Assembly (NCBI GenBank): GCA_018340375.1
Contig: JAFFJZ010000009.1
Location: 20,414,501 to 20,478,500 of the forward strand
Length of the DNA stretch: 64,000 nucleotides
Direction: 5' to 3'
From: Gonatopus flavifemur
Lineage: Eukaryota > Arthropoda > Insecta > Hymenoptera > Dryinidae
A program made the translations under genes and the position numbers. Positions 30,433 to 41,935 of the stretch are shown piece after piece; within the stretch, counting starts at the first letter, position 1; every line of letters begins with the position of its first letter. The notes beneath the pieces were generated by a model. The model was given only the letters and a program-made list of their open reading frames with translations, was not told the DNA's origin and made no database searches.

Positions 30433-33313
30433 TCAAAGGCATTTCTTGAGATATCGCTCATCATCCATTTTCAAATTTCTTAGGAGCCAGTTAAGAGCCC
30501 GTTTCAGAATAAGGAGAGCCGAATGAGGATTGCCTACTCCCAGCCTAACAGCGTGATAAGGTGGGCGTTTGAGGAGGTGTGACAGCCTTTCGTAGAAAGT
30601 GGTTTGAGCTCTATTCAGTTGATCTAGATACGTCAAGCCCCAAAATTGGACCGCATACAGTGGAACACTAGAGACTAAGCTCCAAAATAGTTTCCTACAG
30701 CAAGCCCATGTATCAGATTTCGGAGAATTCAGCAGGGCAATTGTGGCACCTATAGCACGATTAGTTTTACTTTCAACATCATCAATCATTTTCGAAAAGA
30801 TAGCCGAATCAAAAAAGAAGACACCCAGGTGGGTATATTGGCTCACTATTTCAATTTGTTTGTCGTCATAAATAAACGGAGTGTATTTCTTGGTGTGTTT
30901 GTGTCCACTTTTTTGAAGAACTATAGCTCTCGTTTTGTCTGTGTTAAGGTGAAGACTATTTTTTTCTACAGTATTCATTGAGAGCTGTGGGGACTTTCTG
31001 TGAGCCAATTTTCGTATCTGCAAACTAAGACTTCCGCGTATGCCGATAATGATATCCTAATTACGTGATCGACTGATACTCCTTCAATGCCATCAGTTAA
31101 CAGGGATTCTTCAAGGTCTGCAATAAATAATGTGAAAAGAATCAGACTCAAGATTTCGCCTTGAAGAACTCCTTCTGTTCCTTGGATAGGTTGCGTGTGA
31201 ACATACCTATTCTTAACTCTATCAGATGCTTTAGCGTATAGACTCAAGAGTTATCTGACAAATTGACACCCTACGCCCAGTGTATACAACTCCTGTCATA
31301 GCCGTGTTTGTGGAATGAAGTCAGATTCACGAAGGAAATCCATGAAGAGAGCAAAAAGCTTAGCTCCACTGTGTTTTAGTCTAATTGAAATGAGGGAATG
31401 GAGAATGAAAATATCATCCCCAGTCCCTCGATTTCTCCTGAATCCCGCTTGAGTTCCGAACAGTAATTTCCGCCTTCCAACCCAATCCACTAGCCTTGTG
31501 TATGGAATAATGGTAAATATTCTTGTCATTGTATTACCAAGTGCCTTGAACCATGACGAAAAGTATATCAGACCAAGAATGAGGTACCATTCCCTCCTTT
31601 ATAATCTTATTGAGAAATAATTCTAGGTACACTATCCAGTGTTTTGGCAGATATTTGTAGAATTCAGCGGAAATTTTATCGAATCCTTCCGCTTTTCCTG
31701 GCTTACAATTTTTTGAGCTGTATAGAATCTCATGCGTGATTATGGTTTGGTCAAGTCGGTGGTTACTCAAATCAGCGTGAATTGTGAGTTGCATATCCTG
31801 ATGGACTGCGTATACATTGTCGAAATACAATTGCCAGTTTCCTAGCTTGATAGGGGTCACTATGTCGGTATTTAACTCTACATCTGTTTATTACTTTCCA
31901 AAAAGAATTTGAATTGATTATGATGGGTAGATTTTGGGGGCGACTTTCAGAGGACGGGGTGTATGCAGAAAACTGAGAGTGAAACCCACGTATGTAACCC
32001 AATAATATCGATAGATATATTTTTCGAATGGTCACAAAAATATGATACAACGTAACATTAGTTCCTTACCGCTAGTTGTGTGTGTGTGTAGGATGAGTGT
32101 GAGTGTCGTGGGGGTGAGTATGCGTCATCGTGTCAATCGGCTGGCCGGGCACAGTGGAGGTTCCGCGGGGGTCACCGTGGAGGTACGGCTGGCTTCGAGG
32201 GGGTCCGTGGTCCTATGAACTCGCGGAGAGTACTCGCAATACTGCGTGGTAGTGTCCAAAGAGTGACTTCCACTGTACTTTTGTACGGCCTCGTAGGGCA
32301 TGTAAACACTGGTGCTTTCGAATTACTTAGCGTAGCGAGAACCTGGGGCGGACTGTCCTTCGCCGCCTTGACTCATTACGAGTGTCACCGCCGCTGTCCG
32401 CTCTATCTCCTCGTTGGCGCCCCCTTCTACTCTCTTCTTGTAACACTCATGTTACATGATGACATTGGTTAATGTTCCTAATATACGTCCTCGGTATTCC
32501 TTCTTTTTCTCCAACAGGATCTCTTCATACATCATCTTGAATCCTGAATGAATAGCTCAATTTTCCGAGTTCAATTTACCAAGCTTACATTTTTCCATTG
32601 CATCCTCAAGTTCTTGCTTTATGCAATCACATGCATTATCAAACCAAGGGTTGACTATTCAAGTTTCCCTACTAGAACAGAATACCATACCTGATTGTTG
32701 AGAATTTTCTAGTATTCTGTTTGGAATATTATCGGAACAGTGGTTGAGAATTGTACGTATAGGTGAGACATTAGGTGAGAACGCCATACTATTCTGATAC
32801 TTTCTTAGAAGCTCATTTTTCCATAATTATTACAACTGAGGCTCTCTGTTTCTTTCCAAGTTAGTCAGGGGAATATCCAGCGTAATGAATACCGGAGAGT
32901 GGTCACATGGAGGAGGGATGATTGCTACTCTCAGGTCCTTCACTGAACGTAATCCCGTATAGTTTCACCATGCAAGGTCTATACCCAAGGAGCCATTGCA
33001 ACCTGCACATGTGAGAGAAGCGGGTGATCACTCATGATTCTACCGTTCAAAATTGTAAAATCATAGCTTTCCATGGAATCGATCAATTTTTCACCTCTTG
33101 AATTGAGAGTTATATCTGAGGAAGCCTTGGTTGGAGAGGTATTCCGCGCGTTCATGTTGAAATTCTCTTCTAACTGATTTAGGTAAGCAATTCTCGCATC
33201 AAGATCTCCCCCTATGATTATGGGAAGCCCCGCGTATTCCGTGAAACAGACATGTAGTGCCTCATGAACATCAGAGGAAGAGTAATCGAAATCTGATGGA
33301 GACGAGGAATATA
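30433..33313 (-). pseudogene. LINE ORF2: endonuclease and reverse transcriptase
   Basis: Read on the minus strand. An APE-type endonuclease part (33313-32960) has 'PIIIGGDLDAR' and 'LNSRGEKLIDSMESYDFTILNGR'. A linker (about 32700-32480) has 'NPWFDNACDCIKQELEDAM'. After an inserted segment (about 32470-32060) it resumes with 'NSFWKVINR'. Reverse transcriptase blocks follow: 'GKAEGFDKISAEFYK', 'GTQAGFRRNRGTGDDIFIL', 'GVLQGEILSLILFTLFIADLE' and a degenerate catalytic box ('SAYAEVLV' where YADD is expected). The terminal part 'LHLNTDKTRAIVL'...'ERLSHLLKRPPYHAVRLGVG' is open (31023-30433). Several frameshifts make it non-functional. The clade is not certain. The N-terminal endonuclease half ends abruptly at the mariner. 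Confidence 0.8.
32060..32470. other. GC-rich insertion splitting the LINE linker
   Basis: This block of about 410 bases is far GC-richer than its flanks (for example 'ggctggccgggcacagtgg' and 'ctggcttcgagggggtcc'). It separates linker coding sequence at 32480 from 'NSFWKVINR' coding sequence just below 32050, and it contains no coding features. It starts with a short GT run (32077-32090). It may be a solo LTR or similar relic; no second copy is present for comparison. 'GTTCCT' on both sides is a weak candidate duplication. Confidence 0.45.
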
Positions 33314-34606
33314 CGAGGGTGGATTGATAAGTTTCCGGCCTGACCAAGAAAAACAACGTTTTTAAGAATTTTTTTTTTTCATTTCTCAACATAATCTCCT
33401 CCAAGGCTGATACATTTCTCATAGCGGTGTTCTAGTCTAGTAATGCCATCTCTATAGACTGATTTGTCAAGCTCCTCAAAATACCCATTTACAGCTTCGA
33501 TTACTTCTTCATTGTCCGCAAATCTCTTACCGCCAAGCCATTTTTTGAGGTTAGGAAACAGATAATAGTCACTCGGGGCTAGGTCTGGAAAGTAGGGGGG
33601 GTGCGGCATTAATTCAAACTCCAGATCGTTGATTTTAGCCATCGCAACGATTGACGTGTGCGCTGGTGCGTTATCGTGATGAAACAAGATTTTTTTCTTC
33701 GCCAGATGAGGTCGTTTAATTTTCACTTCGTGGCTCAAACGTTGCAATAAATCTGCGTAGTATTGACCAGTGATAGTTTTACCCTTTTCAAGGTAATCAA
33801 TGTATATAATACCTCTTGCATCCCAAAAAACAGTAGCCATAACCTTGTTCGCCGAAAAAATTGTTTTTGCCTTCTTTGGAGTTGGTTCCCCTGGTCCAAT
33901 CCACTGTTTAGACTGTTCTTTGGTTTCAGGAGTGTAGTGGTGGACCCAAGTTTCGTCAACGGTTACGAATCGACGCAAAAATTCGCTTGGATTACGCTTA
34001 TACAACGCCAAATTGGCGGTAGAAATGTTCTTTCGAACCAATTTTTGGTCGACTGTTAGCAAACGCGGCACCCGTCTTGCACAGAGCTTTTCCATATACA
34101 AATGTTGGTGCAAAATATTTTGTACACGTTCATATGACATCTTACAGGTCTCAGCTATCTCACGAACTTTGAATCTGCGATCTTTCAGCACTATTTGATG
34201 GATTTTTTCGATCATATCTGGAGTTGTGACCTCAATGGGGCGTCCTGAGCGAGGCTCATCAGAGGTGCTCACACGACCCTTTTTAAACTCGGAAACCCAC
34301 TGCTTAACGGTTGAATATGATGGAGAGGATGTCCCCAGTGTTGAGTCCATCTCTTCTTTAATTTCCTTCGGCGTTAACCCCTTCAAATAAGAGTATTTGA
34401 TGACAGCACGATTTTCCAGCTTTTCCATTTTTACGAAAAACACAGAGGCGTCTTGGTCAGCGTGCTCTCAAAACTAAACTAACATAGCGATCGGACTGAA
34501 ACTATAGCTACAAGCTATCTAAGGATGGTACTATAGAACGCCACCTCAAGGTAGGCCTAGTGGCGCCATCTCTTGGTCAGGCCGGAAACTTATCAATCCA
34601 CCCTCG
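33314..34606 (-). mobile_element. Mariner element A1 (1293 bp), intact
   Basis: The terminal inverted repeats are perfect for about 36 bases, beginning CGAGGGTGGATTGATAAGTT on each side. The element is flanked by TA at 33312-33313 and 34607-34608, the duplicated mariner target. It lies at the 5' break of the LINE and is nearly the same sequence as the element at 54337-55630. Confidence 0.95.
33379..34428 (-). CDS. Mariner transposase (DD34D), full length
   Basis: The frame encodes 349 residues from ATG 34428; an upstream in-frame GTG is less likely. The N-terminal paired helix-turn-helix region ('[13 protein letters not shown]', '[19 protein letters not shown]') binds the terminal repeats. 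The catalytic domain has '[11 protein letters not shown]' (first Asp), 'HHDNAPAH' (second Asp) and 'FPDLAPSDYYLF' (third Asp, 34 residues after the second). 'RRVPRLLT' is close to the WVPxxL linker motif: its Trp is Arg here but Trp in copy A2. The catalytic triad is complete and the frame has no stop, so it could be active; PHPPYS is altered to PHPPYF. Confidence 0.93.
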   Translation of the reverse strand: MEKLENRAVIKYSYLKGLTPKEIKEEMDSTLGTSSPSYSTVKQWVSEFKKGRVSTSDEPRSGRPIEVTTPDMIEKIHQIVLKDRRFKVREIAETCKMSYERVQNILHQHLYMEKLCARRVPRLLTVDQKLVRKNISTANLALYKRNPSEFLRRFVTVDETWVHHYTPETKEQSKQWIGPGEPTPKKAKTIFSANKVMATVFWDARGIIYIDYLEKGKTITGQYYADLLQRLSHEVKIKRPHLAKKKILFHHDNAPAHTSIVAMAKINDLEFELMPHPPYFPDLAPSDYYLFPNLKKWLGGKRFADNEEVIEAVNGYFEELDKSVYRDGITRLEHRYEKCISLGGDYVEK

Positions 34607-34608
34607 TA

Positions 34609-35850
34609 TTAGGCGACCACGCAGATCTTTGCTTCCTGTTATCCGATTGCATTGGAACTTATACCAAGTTCTAGTTATGATCCCATAGTGGACTCATATG
34701 GGTTTCATAGCAATCGGTTGAGGAATGTAGAAAAACTGTTTCCAGCAATTTTTGGCAATCCACATTCTTGGGCAATGTTTTGAAAGCATGCCTTCCCTAT
34801 GTCTGTATCATCCAAATGTTATGGAATTCGGGGCACATTCAATTCACATGGTGTTATTTGTACGGGTTCAATTTCGAGCGGATCGAAAAGGAGGGAAGAA
34901 AATGGTGACCACTAAGCTTCGAAAAAAAAAGGTGAAAATCTCGTAAATACCGCGATCATGGGGATACCTCTCGTTCCTATCATCCGATTGTTATGATTGT
35001 TCTGAACATCGTTCAATGCAGTGTTGATAGTAGCCCTACATGAGTTTCAGCCTGATTCTCATAGAGGAACGGGAGGAAGAGGGGGAAATGTTTCAAAAAT
35101 TCGTGATTGTGTGACCGCGCATATCTTCGCCCCCTGTTATCCGCTTGCAATGAAATTCATATCGCGTTTCAGTTACGATCCCATAGTGATCCCATATAAG
35201 TTTCATCTAAATTGGTTTAGAAATGTGTAAATACCATCCTTATCAATTCGCATTGTTTTTGTTATTTTTATTTCAGAATACTTTGTTACGAAACAGGAAG
35301 TACTTACTCAGTTTGGAGATCCTCACGGAAGGAATGGAAGGGTGCGCAGGTCTCGCATACGGTTTCTGCGTATCCGTTCTCACGTGTACGTAGCTTGTGT
35401 GCCCATGCCATAATGAGGTTCGTTCGGTTGGGATCAACTGACCCCAACAGGGATGAGCCCGAAGGGGGAGTGACCCGAATGGAATTGACCCGAAGAAAAA
35501 TTGGTAACTATTACGGTGACTGGAGCAAGACTAGTAACACGTGGTGTTTCTTGAGGCATGATTTCATTCGGTCGCATCTCAATGTCCCGAATAGTGTTTG
35601 TCCCGAACGACAATGCTTCATCATGACACCATCATAAAACCATGATTGAAGCAGGGTATGAGTTTTTTTTCCAACACAAAAGAGGAAGCTATGTGCCCAT
35701 TGGCAGATTTTTTTGTTGTCACCATTGGGTGTTTGGTGTTGCTTGGGTATCAACGTTGAGCTTCGTAGTTCATAAGAATGATGTTATCGGCTCACTCATA
35801 ATTTTACACGTTTTCTCAACGGGATTTATTACGTTCATTGAACGTCCTCT
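34609..35850. other. Degenerate repeats, no gene
   Basis: Related phrases recur near 34625, 34970 and 35125 ('cctgttatccgattgcaatg' and variants, followed by 'gatcccatagtg' and 'catatgggtttcat'), so this is a diverged repeat array at irregular spacing. 35240-35850 has no supported feature. The expected 5' part of the LINE endonuclease is not found to the right of the mariner. Confidence 0.5.
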
Positions 35851-35853
35851 TTT

Positions 35854-36588
35854 TCAGCTGGCATTTGTGCTTGCTGAGTTTTGAGTGCTGGTACTGAGGT
35901 TATCGTCTTCATCGTCTTCTAAATTCTTCGGGTTGAAGGAATTTATACATTTCTGTATTCTGTTCGAATCATAATATCTACCTTCGATAACGCCTAGATT
36001 CAGTGATCTACGTGTTCCTTGTTCTTCAAAAGCGATTTTCAAATGAACTGCTTGGACATTATCGATATATTGGGAGATATTGTGCTTCGTGTATCAGCTC
36101 GAGAAGGAAACAAGAATCGGTCGAGAGCCGACAACACGGCCAAATCGTTCGACATTGTTGATGTTATGGTTGGATATGCCAACATTAGCACCCTTGAAGG
36201 CCTCCATCACTGAATTGAATAGTCCGGATTTCGATTGTTGTTCGCCAGGGAGATGATGAAGCAGTATATTCTTTGAATGTTCATGCCTTTCTAATGAGTA
36301 AATTTTATGTTCCAGTGTACTCACGTCTCCTCTAAAAATTTCACGCTATTTTCCTAATACAGCAGTCTTTTCATAATTCTTATTCGCTTTTTCGATGATT
36401 CCTTTATTAGAACTTGTCAACTCAGTTAATAAGGTTGCTGCACTATTCAGTTCATCTTCAAGCTTGTTAATCGTTGCACTAATTTTCAACATATTCTCAT
36501 TCATTTTGTTTAACGTAACTTGCACATCTTCACTGCATTCCATTTTGACTCGAAATATAGTTTGGAAAGCAAGGTGCGGCGGATTCAA
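35854..36588 (-). pseudogene. LINE ORF1-like protein (coiled coil plus nucleic-acid-binding region)
   Basis: Three consecutive minus-strand frames (36588-36346, 36324-36094, 36042-35854) join into one decayed protein. It has a coiled-coil stretch ('LNKMNENMLKISATINKLEDEL'). Then comes an RRM-like part with 'SKNILLHHLPGE' (beta-1 type), 'NNVERFGRV' and 'RPILVSFSS'. Last is 'AFEEQGTRRSLNLGVIEG', an acidic linker and a Ser/Thr tail. This order matches ORF1 proteins of L1- and CR1-like LINEs that bind their RNA. It may belong to the ORF2 at 30.4-33.3 kb, which is on the same strand, but the 1.2 kb between them is not coding. Confidence 0.55.
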
Positions 36589-36621
36589 GCAGAGCGATTA
36601 TAACCACGCCTGACTTAGACG

Positions 36622-36742
36622 ATCCACATAGCACAAATGTCTCAGTATATCTCCACAAAATTCTGACAATACATATTACAATGTCTCCAGAATGTTGCAG
36701 AAGATTTTGGAGATATTACTGAGGTGCTTGTGCTATGTGGGG
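36622..36742. repeat. Hairpin MITE (CCACATAGCACAA)
   Basis: CCACATAGCACAAATGTCTC from 36623 is mirrored by a stretch ending 'gtgctatgtggg' at about 36742. The arms also share 'cagtatatctccacaaaat' in diverged form. The centre is AT-rich. Confidence 0.75.
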
Positions 36743-36991
36743 GTAGTCAGTGGCGAACTCCATTTCCCTGGTGAAAATGATTCATATGAGACCACATATA
36801 AACCATATACGTTCATACAAAGTGTTTCAGAATTCATTATCTGGATTATTTTGATGTATTCTGGAACTAAAATGCAATGACGTCCCGTTTGGAAGAAATT
36901 TTTTAGGAGCTCAGTTTTTGAGTCATCAGCATTTTTAGATTTTTTTTCAAATCCAAATAACTTGAAAGCATTGTGTTAGACATTCTTGAGC

Positions 36992-37206
36992 ATAACACCA
37001 TTTTCTCAGTTGGAAAACGCCGGATTTCTAGGGAAAATTCAGTTATCCTATCATGCTTTGTTTCGGAACGATTTGAAATTTTCTGGTTTCTAGAAAATCA
37101 GAATTCAGCAACTTCAAAGTACTATAGTTCCGAAACAAAGAGTGATAGGATGATTGAATTTTTTCCAGAGATCCGGCGTTTCCCAACTAAGAGAATGGTG
37201 TTAGGC
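36992..37206. repeat. Hairpin MITE of about 215 bp (TAACACCATT)
   Basis: TAACACCATTTTCTCAGTTG at about 36993 is mirrored by 'ctaagagaatggtgtta' ending at about 37205. The arms continue with 'aaacgccggat', 'aaaattcagttatcctatca' and 'tttgtttcggaac', pairing over about 75 bases. The frame 36973-37251 is a translation of the hairpin. Confidence 0.8.
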
Positions 37207-37339
37207 CCGAGAATGCAGAACACAATGCTGTTTAGTCATTTGCTCCAGTAGAAATGAATCTCATAGGAACATATAATATAAAAACCATATGAGATCCATC
37301 TAAAATTCATATATGGTTATATATGGCGGGAATCGAATC

Positions 37340-38840
37340 AAAATATTCGAGCAATCAATTTCGCCCAAGTGAAGGGATATCCGTTAATTATCACCTTCCG
37401 AGTGTGTGAGAATATCATGGGAACGATACGTAATCTGAAAGATCAGCTGAGAATCAATAATCCTATGATCCACGCTGTATCATCGCTCTCCCCTCACCAG
37501 GTGATGATAGGCGTTGATTATTGGATTCAGGAGTTCGGGGCAATCAGTATTGATTGAATAGAGGAATATGTGTTAATTCCCACCGTCCGAAGGTGAGTCA
37601 ACAATGAGTGAAAGAGACGGATGTCGAAAAATGAGCTGAAAATCAACAATCGTTTGATCCTTGCTGAAACATCGCTCAACCCTCCCCAGGTGATGGGCGT
37701 TGATGATCGAATTCAGGAGTTTCGAGGAATCAATCTTGATTGAGTGGAGGAATATTAGTTCATTCTCACCGTTCGAAGGTGAGTCAACTATAGGAGAACG
37801 AGATGAATATCGAAAGATGAGCTGAAAATCAACGATCGTTTGATCCTCGCTGTATCATCGCTTCACCCTGACCAGGTGATGATGAATTCAATTATTGAAT
37901 TGAGGAGCTTCGAGCAATCAATCTTGATTGAATGAATGAATATTGGTCAATTTTTACCGTCCGAGGGTGAGTGCACAATTGGGAAAGGAGACGTAGGTCA
38001 AGGAAGGAGCTGAAAATCAATAGCCGTTTGATTCTCGCTGTATCATTGCTCCACCCTCACCAGGTGATGATAAACGTTGATTATTGAATTGAGGAGTTTG
38101 GAGCAATCAACCTCGATTGAATGAATGAATGAATAATCCTTGATCCCAATCGTTCCGAGGTGGAAGAACAATGGGAAAACGAGACAAAGGTTGAAAAATG
38201 AGCTACAAACCAATAGTCGGTTGAGCCTCGCTGTATCATCTCTCCACCCACACCAGGTGATGATAGACGTGAATTATTGAATTCAGGAGTTTGGAGCGAT
38301 CAATCCTGATTGACTGGATATATATGTTCGTTCATTTCCACCGTTCGAGGGTTTGTGCACGAGTGGGAAACAAGGCGGAGGTCGAAAAATGAGCTGAGAA
38401 TCAAAAGTCGTTCGGTTCTTGCTGTATCATCGCTAAACCCTCACCAGGTGATGATAGGCGTTGATGATTGGAGTCAGGAGTTTCGAGACATCATCCTTGA
38501 ATGAATGGAGGAATATTTGTCAATTCCCACCGTTCGAAGGTGAGTGAACAATGGAGGAACGAGACCAAGGTCGAAAACTTGAGCTGAAAATCAACAGCCG
38601 TTTGATCCTCGCTGTATCATTGCTCTCCCCTCACCAGGTGGTGATAGGCGTTGGTTGTTGGATACAGGAGGTATGAGCAATCAATCTTGATTGGATGGAT
38701 GAATATTTGTTCATTCTCATAACGCGAATTTGAGTGAACAATGATGAAATGAAATGTCAACCAAAAAATCAGCCGAAAATCAATCCACGCCTTCCATGAT
38801 CCACGCTGTATCATCGCTCTAGCCTCACCAGTCGATGATA
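37340..38840 (+). repeat. 190-bp satellite, about eight copies
   Basis: The anchor (CACCAG)GTGATG recurs at 37501, 37690, 37876, 38064, 38257, 38448, 38638 and, altered, 38831. The steps are 189, 186, 188, 193, 191, 190 and 193 bases. Each unit carries 'gctgtatcatcgct', the anchor, 'ggcgttgat.attg', 'caatcaatcttgattgaatg' (a short inverted repeat), 'caccgttcgaaggtgag', 'gaaaatgagctgaaaatcaa'. Units are noticeably diverged, so the array is old. Peptides such as the similar ones at 37369-37557 and 38310-38504 come from the repeat. Confidence 0.92.
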
Positions 38841-39179
38841 GACACATGCTCCACCCTCGCTCCAACCCCGCCGAAGCATCACCGAGCGGGGGTTTCTGTG
38901 GGCGTGGCTTCTCCTCGCACCAAGATTCCTTTCAAAAATCATCCATTTTCAATAGATTCAATTACTACTCTGATGGACGAATTCTTCCTCCATATATATC
39001 TCCATCGATAGATGAAAGTCTCTTGTTTCCGAATCTTCTTCTATTTTTCTTCCTGAGTCAACCCAACGCGTAGGAATTCCCATTATACTATCCTCACTCT
39101 ATCATGGTCGCAACCTCGCCAAAACGCACGAAGCGATCATCACTTCTGCCTCGCTTTACCCACGCTCGGGTCCACCAGG

Positions 39180-39345
39180 GAATAACAATACATATTGTAT
39201 GTTACGAAAACATAACCAAACTTTTAGTATATAATCCAACTATACACTCTCGATTAGGCACACTACAACCTTGGTCAGTTCATGTGATTCCAAAATATGA
39301 ACGTTTCCAATTTTCTCGCGACTAAAATATCAAGATTACGATTTT
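39180..39345 (+). repeat. Dispersed repeat, partner at 62780-62945
   Basis: Blocks 'tatataatccaactatacac', 'cgattaggcacactac', 'tcatgtgattcc.aaatatgaacgtttc' and 'aatatcaagattacgattt' match, with substitutions, a stretch near 62815-62945. No coding function is visible. Confidence 0.65.
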
Positions 39346-39827
39346 TCATCATTGTGAAAGAAACTAATGAAGAAAAAGTTATGATCGGAGAATCACTCAG
39401 AAGGAGTGATCTCAGATACCTCCTTTTATACTTTCAAACAAATTATAGTTCGGATGTGACCAGAACAGTAACGAATCACATATAACTCGTTTGAATGATT
39501 TATTTTTCGAAAGAAAAAATTCATGCTCCGAAGAAGCCACTTAGAATTTAAACAAAATTCAAAAATAAATGAATTTCAGGTATCACGAGTATGATTGCAA
39601 ATCACGCACCTCAACGCTAACGACTCTTTTAAAATTTCAATAACAAAAGATTGAACGAATAACGCGTTCGCACTCTCGTTCGAATACGCGAGCCGCCACG
39701 CCCCGCTCCCAATCAGAATTTAACAACTGGCGCAGTAATGCGCCAGTACCGGCTAACACTGGCGGGGTACTGGCGGTCTGCACTGCAGCAGTGCTGGCAT
39801 TTGTCCGAAATGATAACGCTTTTCCGT

Positions 39828-40206
39828 ACTGGGTACGTGCTAGCTGACTCTTGGGGGTCGAATACTGGCACTGTACTCCGCCTGTTGTCAACATTGGCAT
39901 ACTTCGGTTTTTTCTGATTGGGTGATTTCCTATTTGCAATCACTGCAGTGCCTGTATTGTATCAGTACTTGCTCGACATCAAGCTTTCAGTACTGGTGTA
40001 TCAGTACTGGCATAGTACTGTATCAATACTTGGTCGAAATCAAACTTTCAGTACTGGTGTATCAGTACTGGTATAGTACTGTATTTCTATGTATCCAGTA
40101 CTAAATCCGTACGTGCTAGCCGACTCTTGGGGGCCCAATACTGGCACTGTACTCCGCCTGTTGTCATCATTGGCATACTTCGGTTTTTTCTGATTGGGCT
40201 CCGGTA
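39828..40206 (+). repeat. 97-bp direct repeats flanking a CAGTACTGG minisatellite
   Basis: The block TACGTGCTAGCTGACTCTTG...TTTTTTCTGATTGGG occurs at about 39833-39925 and 40110-40200 with few differences. Between them, a 61-bp unit with 'ctttcagtactggtgtatca' repeats at 39984 and 40045, rich in GTACTG/CAGTAC palindromes. 39720-39800 contains further 'actggcg' copies. No gene is supported. Confidence 0.75.
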
Positions 40207-41569
40207 TCAACCGCTGAAACAATCGAGAAGTATCGAAAACGAACTAAAAGCAGACATCAAGATCGTGGAACTGATCGGTAGATCAGCTCTAATAAAAACG
40301 TATGAAAAGAGTGTACAACAGACACTCTCCCGAGGAACAGAAGTTCACGAATTCTTTTACCACTAATTGGCGCGAAAAGTCACAGAGGTGACCAACGATG
40401 AATACAGGTAAGTTAGATCACCCGAACGGTGGCGTAACGACTGTCTCGTTACTCTCATTATTACCTCCTCATGCCTATGGGCAAGAGGAAGGGATTCGCA
40501 CACACGTGCACACAACGATGAGATTCAAATCTCGCATGATGATATTCTCATCGAGTAATCACTAGCCAGTGTGCGGCAAATACAAATGTCTTATAATCCT
40601 AAACAATCATTATCAGCTTTTTCTTATCGAGATAGATTCTCGCTATCATAGGGTGCGTTCATATATTCGGTATCCTATAAATAAATGAGTTTTTTCCAAT
40701 GGTATTGATGATGCGGCCTTCGTCGTGCTGACAAAATGACGGGGTTAAATTTTCTCCAAAATTGTAGGAAACCAGGGAATTTCCTTTGTAATTGATTCCC
40801 AGACTATGAACGATGGAGCGAGAGATGAATGAACTGTAAATGGAGAAGGTCGAATGTTCTTTGAATTGAAAATAAGTGGAATTAGGTTTCAATAAACGCT
40901 ATAATTAACGAATTACAAATAATTTCGTATACATCATCAAATTGTCATATAATGACGGTGACCCGAGAATGTGCAATAAAGACACCGTCTTCAATCAAGT
41001 AAATATTAGATACGACTTGAATGATAACGCTATTCAAGACAGAAACTATTGAATGAATGATCATATGAAAATATTCTACAACACAAGCTAGAAGACACTA
41101 AATAAATGATCATAAGAGAATGTTTGAAGTTAGAACTGAAATTCTGGCCAGAATATAAGAGAGTGTGAACGGAACCGTATTGAAGATCGTTGGTCGACTG
41201 AGATGAGGCGGGAGGATTGTCCAATGATCATTCCTTATGTGTGGAGATGCTGGCCAGACGTTGAAATTCGGGAGTTCGCTCAAACGTAGAGGAGATTTAC
41301 ACAAAGAGTATCGATCGAACAAACTCCGAGGGGATGTACTTTACATAGTGTTCATGAACCACGTTTTCGCGTGAGGAATTAAGTGGTACGTGTTCACGTA
41401 ATGAGATGAGATGCCGCACTGACTAATAGTGGGGATTGACGTGTGTCACTAACTTCGATGACAGGCGTCTTTCCGCTTGGACCTCCGCATCTTGATCTAA
41501 TTATCGTGTGAGGTGTTTCACCGACAGCGTTCATTCCAGTGAGGTATATATAGTATATACATTGGATAA
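40207..41569. other. No gene recognised
   Basis: The frames here are short and featureless. The sequence is AT-rich, with isolated CG-containing words near 40420-40560. Confidence 0.45.
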
Positions 41570-41935
41570 AAACAAATGCAAACAAATAATCTGCCAGTGA
41601 AGCGATGTGTTGACAGATTACAATAATATTGGAAGAATGATTGGGGAAGGAATGATTTATAGGTTGCTACAATATTATGTAATTCAGAACAACAACCAAA
41701 CACGAATAACTCAGAAATATACATACTCTGATGTATAACATAGAAAACTCCATGGATGAATGAATGCATGATGGAGAAGTTATTTGTGAAAAAACTGACC
41801 AAGTTTGAGAAAGGTACAAATTCATCTGCTACATTCACAAAATTGAAAGATATACGAAGGTATGCTCTGTATGATGGATGATTCATAAAATACATGATTC
41901 CTTTACAGGTAAACGCATAGCAGATAAGATAAATC
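41570..41935 (+). repeat. Dispersed repeat, partner at 63165-63535
   Basis: The two segments share 'gcgatgtgttgacag', 'ttacaataatatt.gaagaatgat', 'gaatgaatg.atgatg', 'gttatttgtgaaaaaac', 'tttgagaaaggta', 'tatgctctgtatgatg.atgattcat' and 'aaatac.tgattcctttacag' in the same order, with scattered changes. The minus-strand frame 41518-41994 runs through it and has no family features. Confidence 0.75.

Noticed and set aside
37340..38840. Possible CRISPR array, because of regular spacing
   Set aside because: Units are about 190 bases and repeat throughout, with no short repeat/unique spacer alternation; eukaryotic satellite fits.
40127..40366. Plus-strand 79-codon frame that looks protein-like at its end
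   Set aside because: The first half lies in the 97-bp direct repeat and the remainder has no homologous feature that I recognise.
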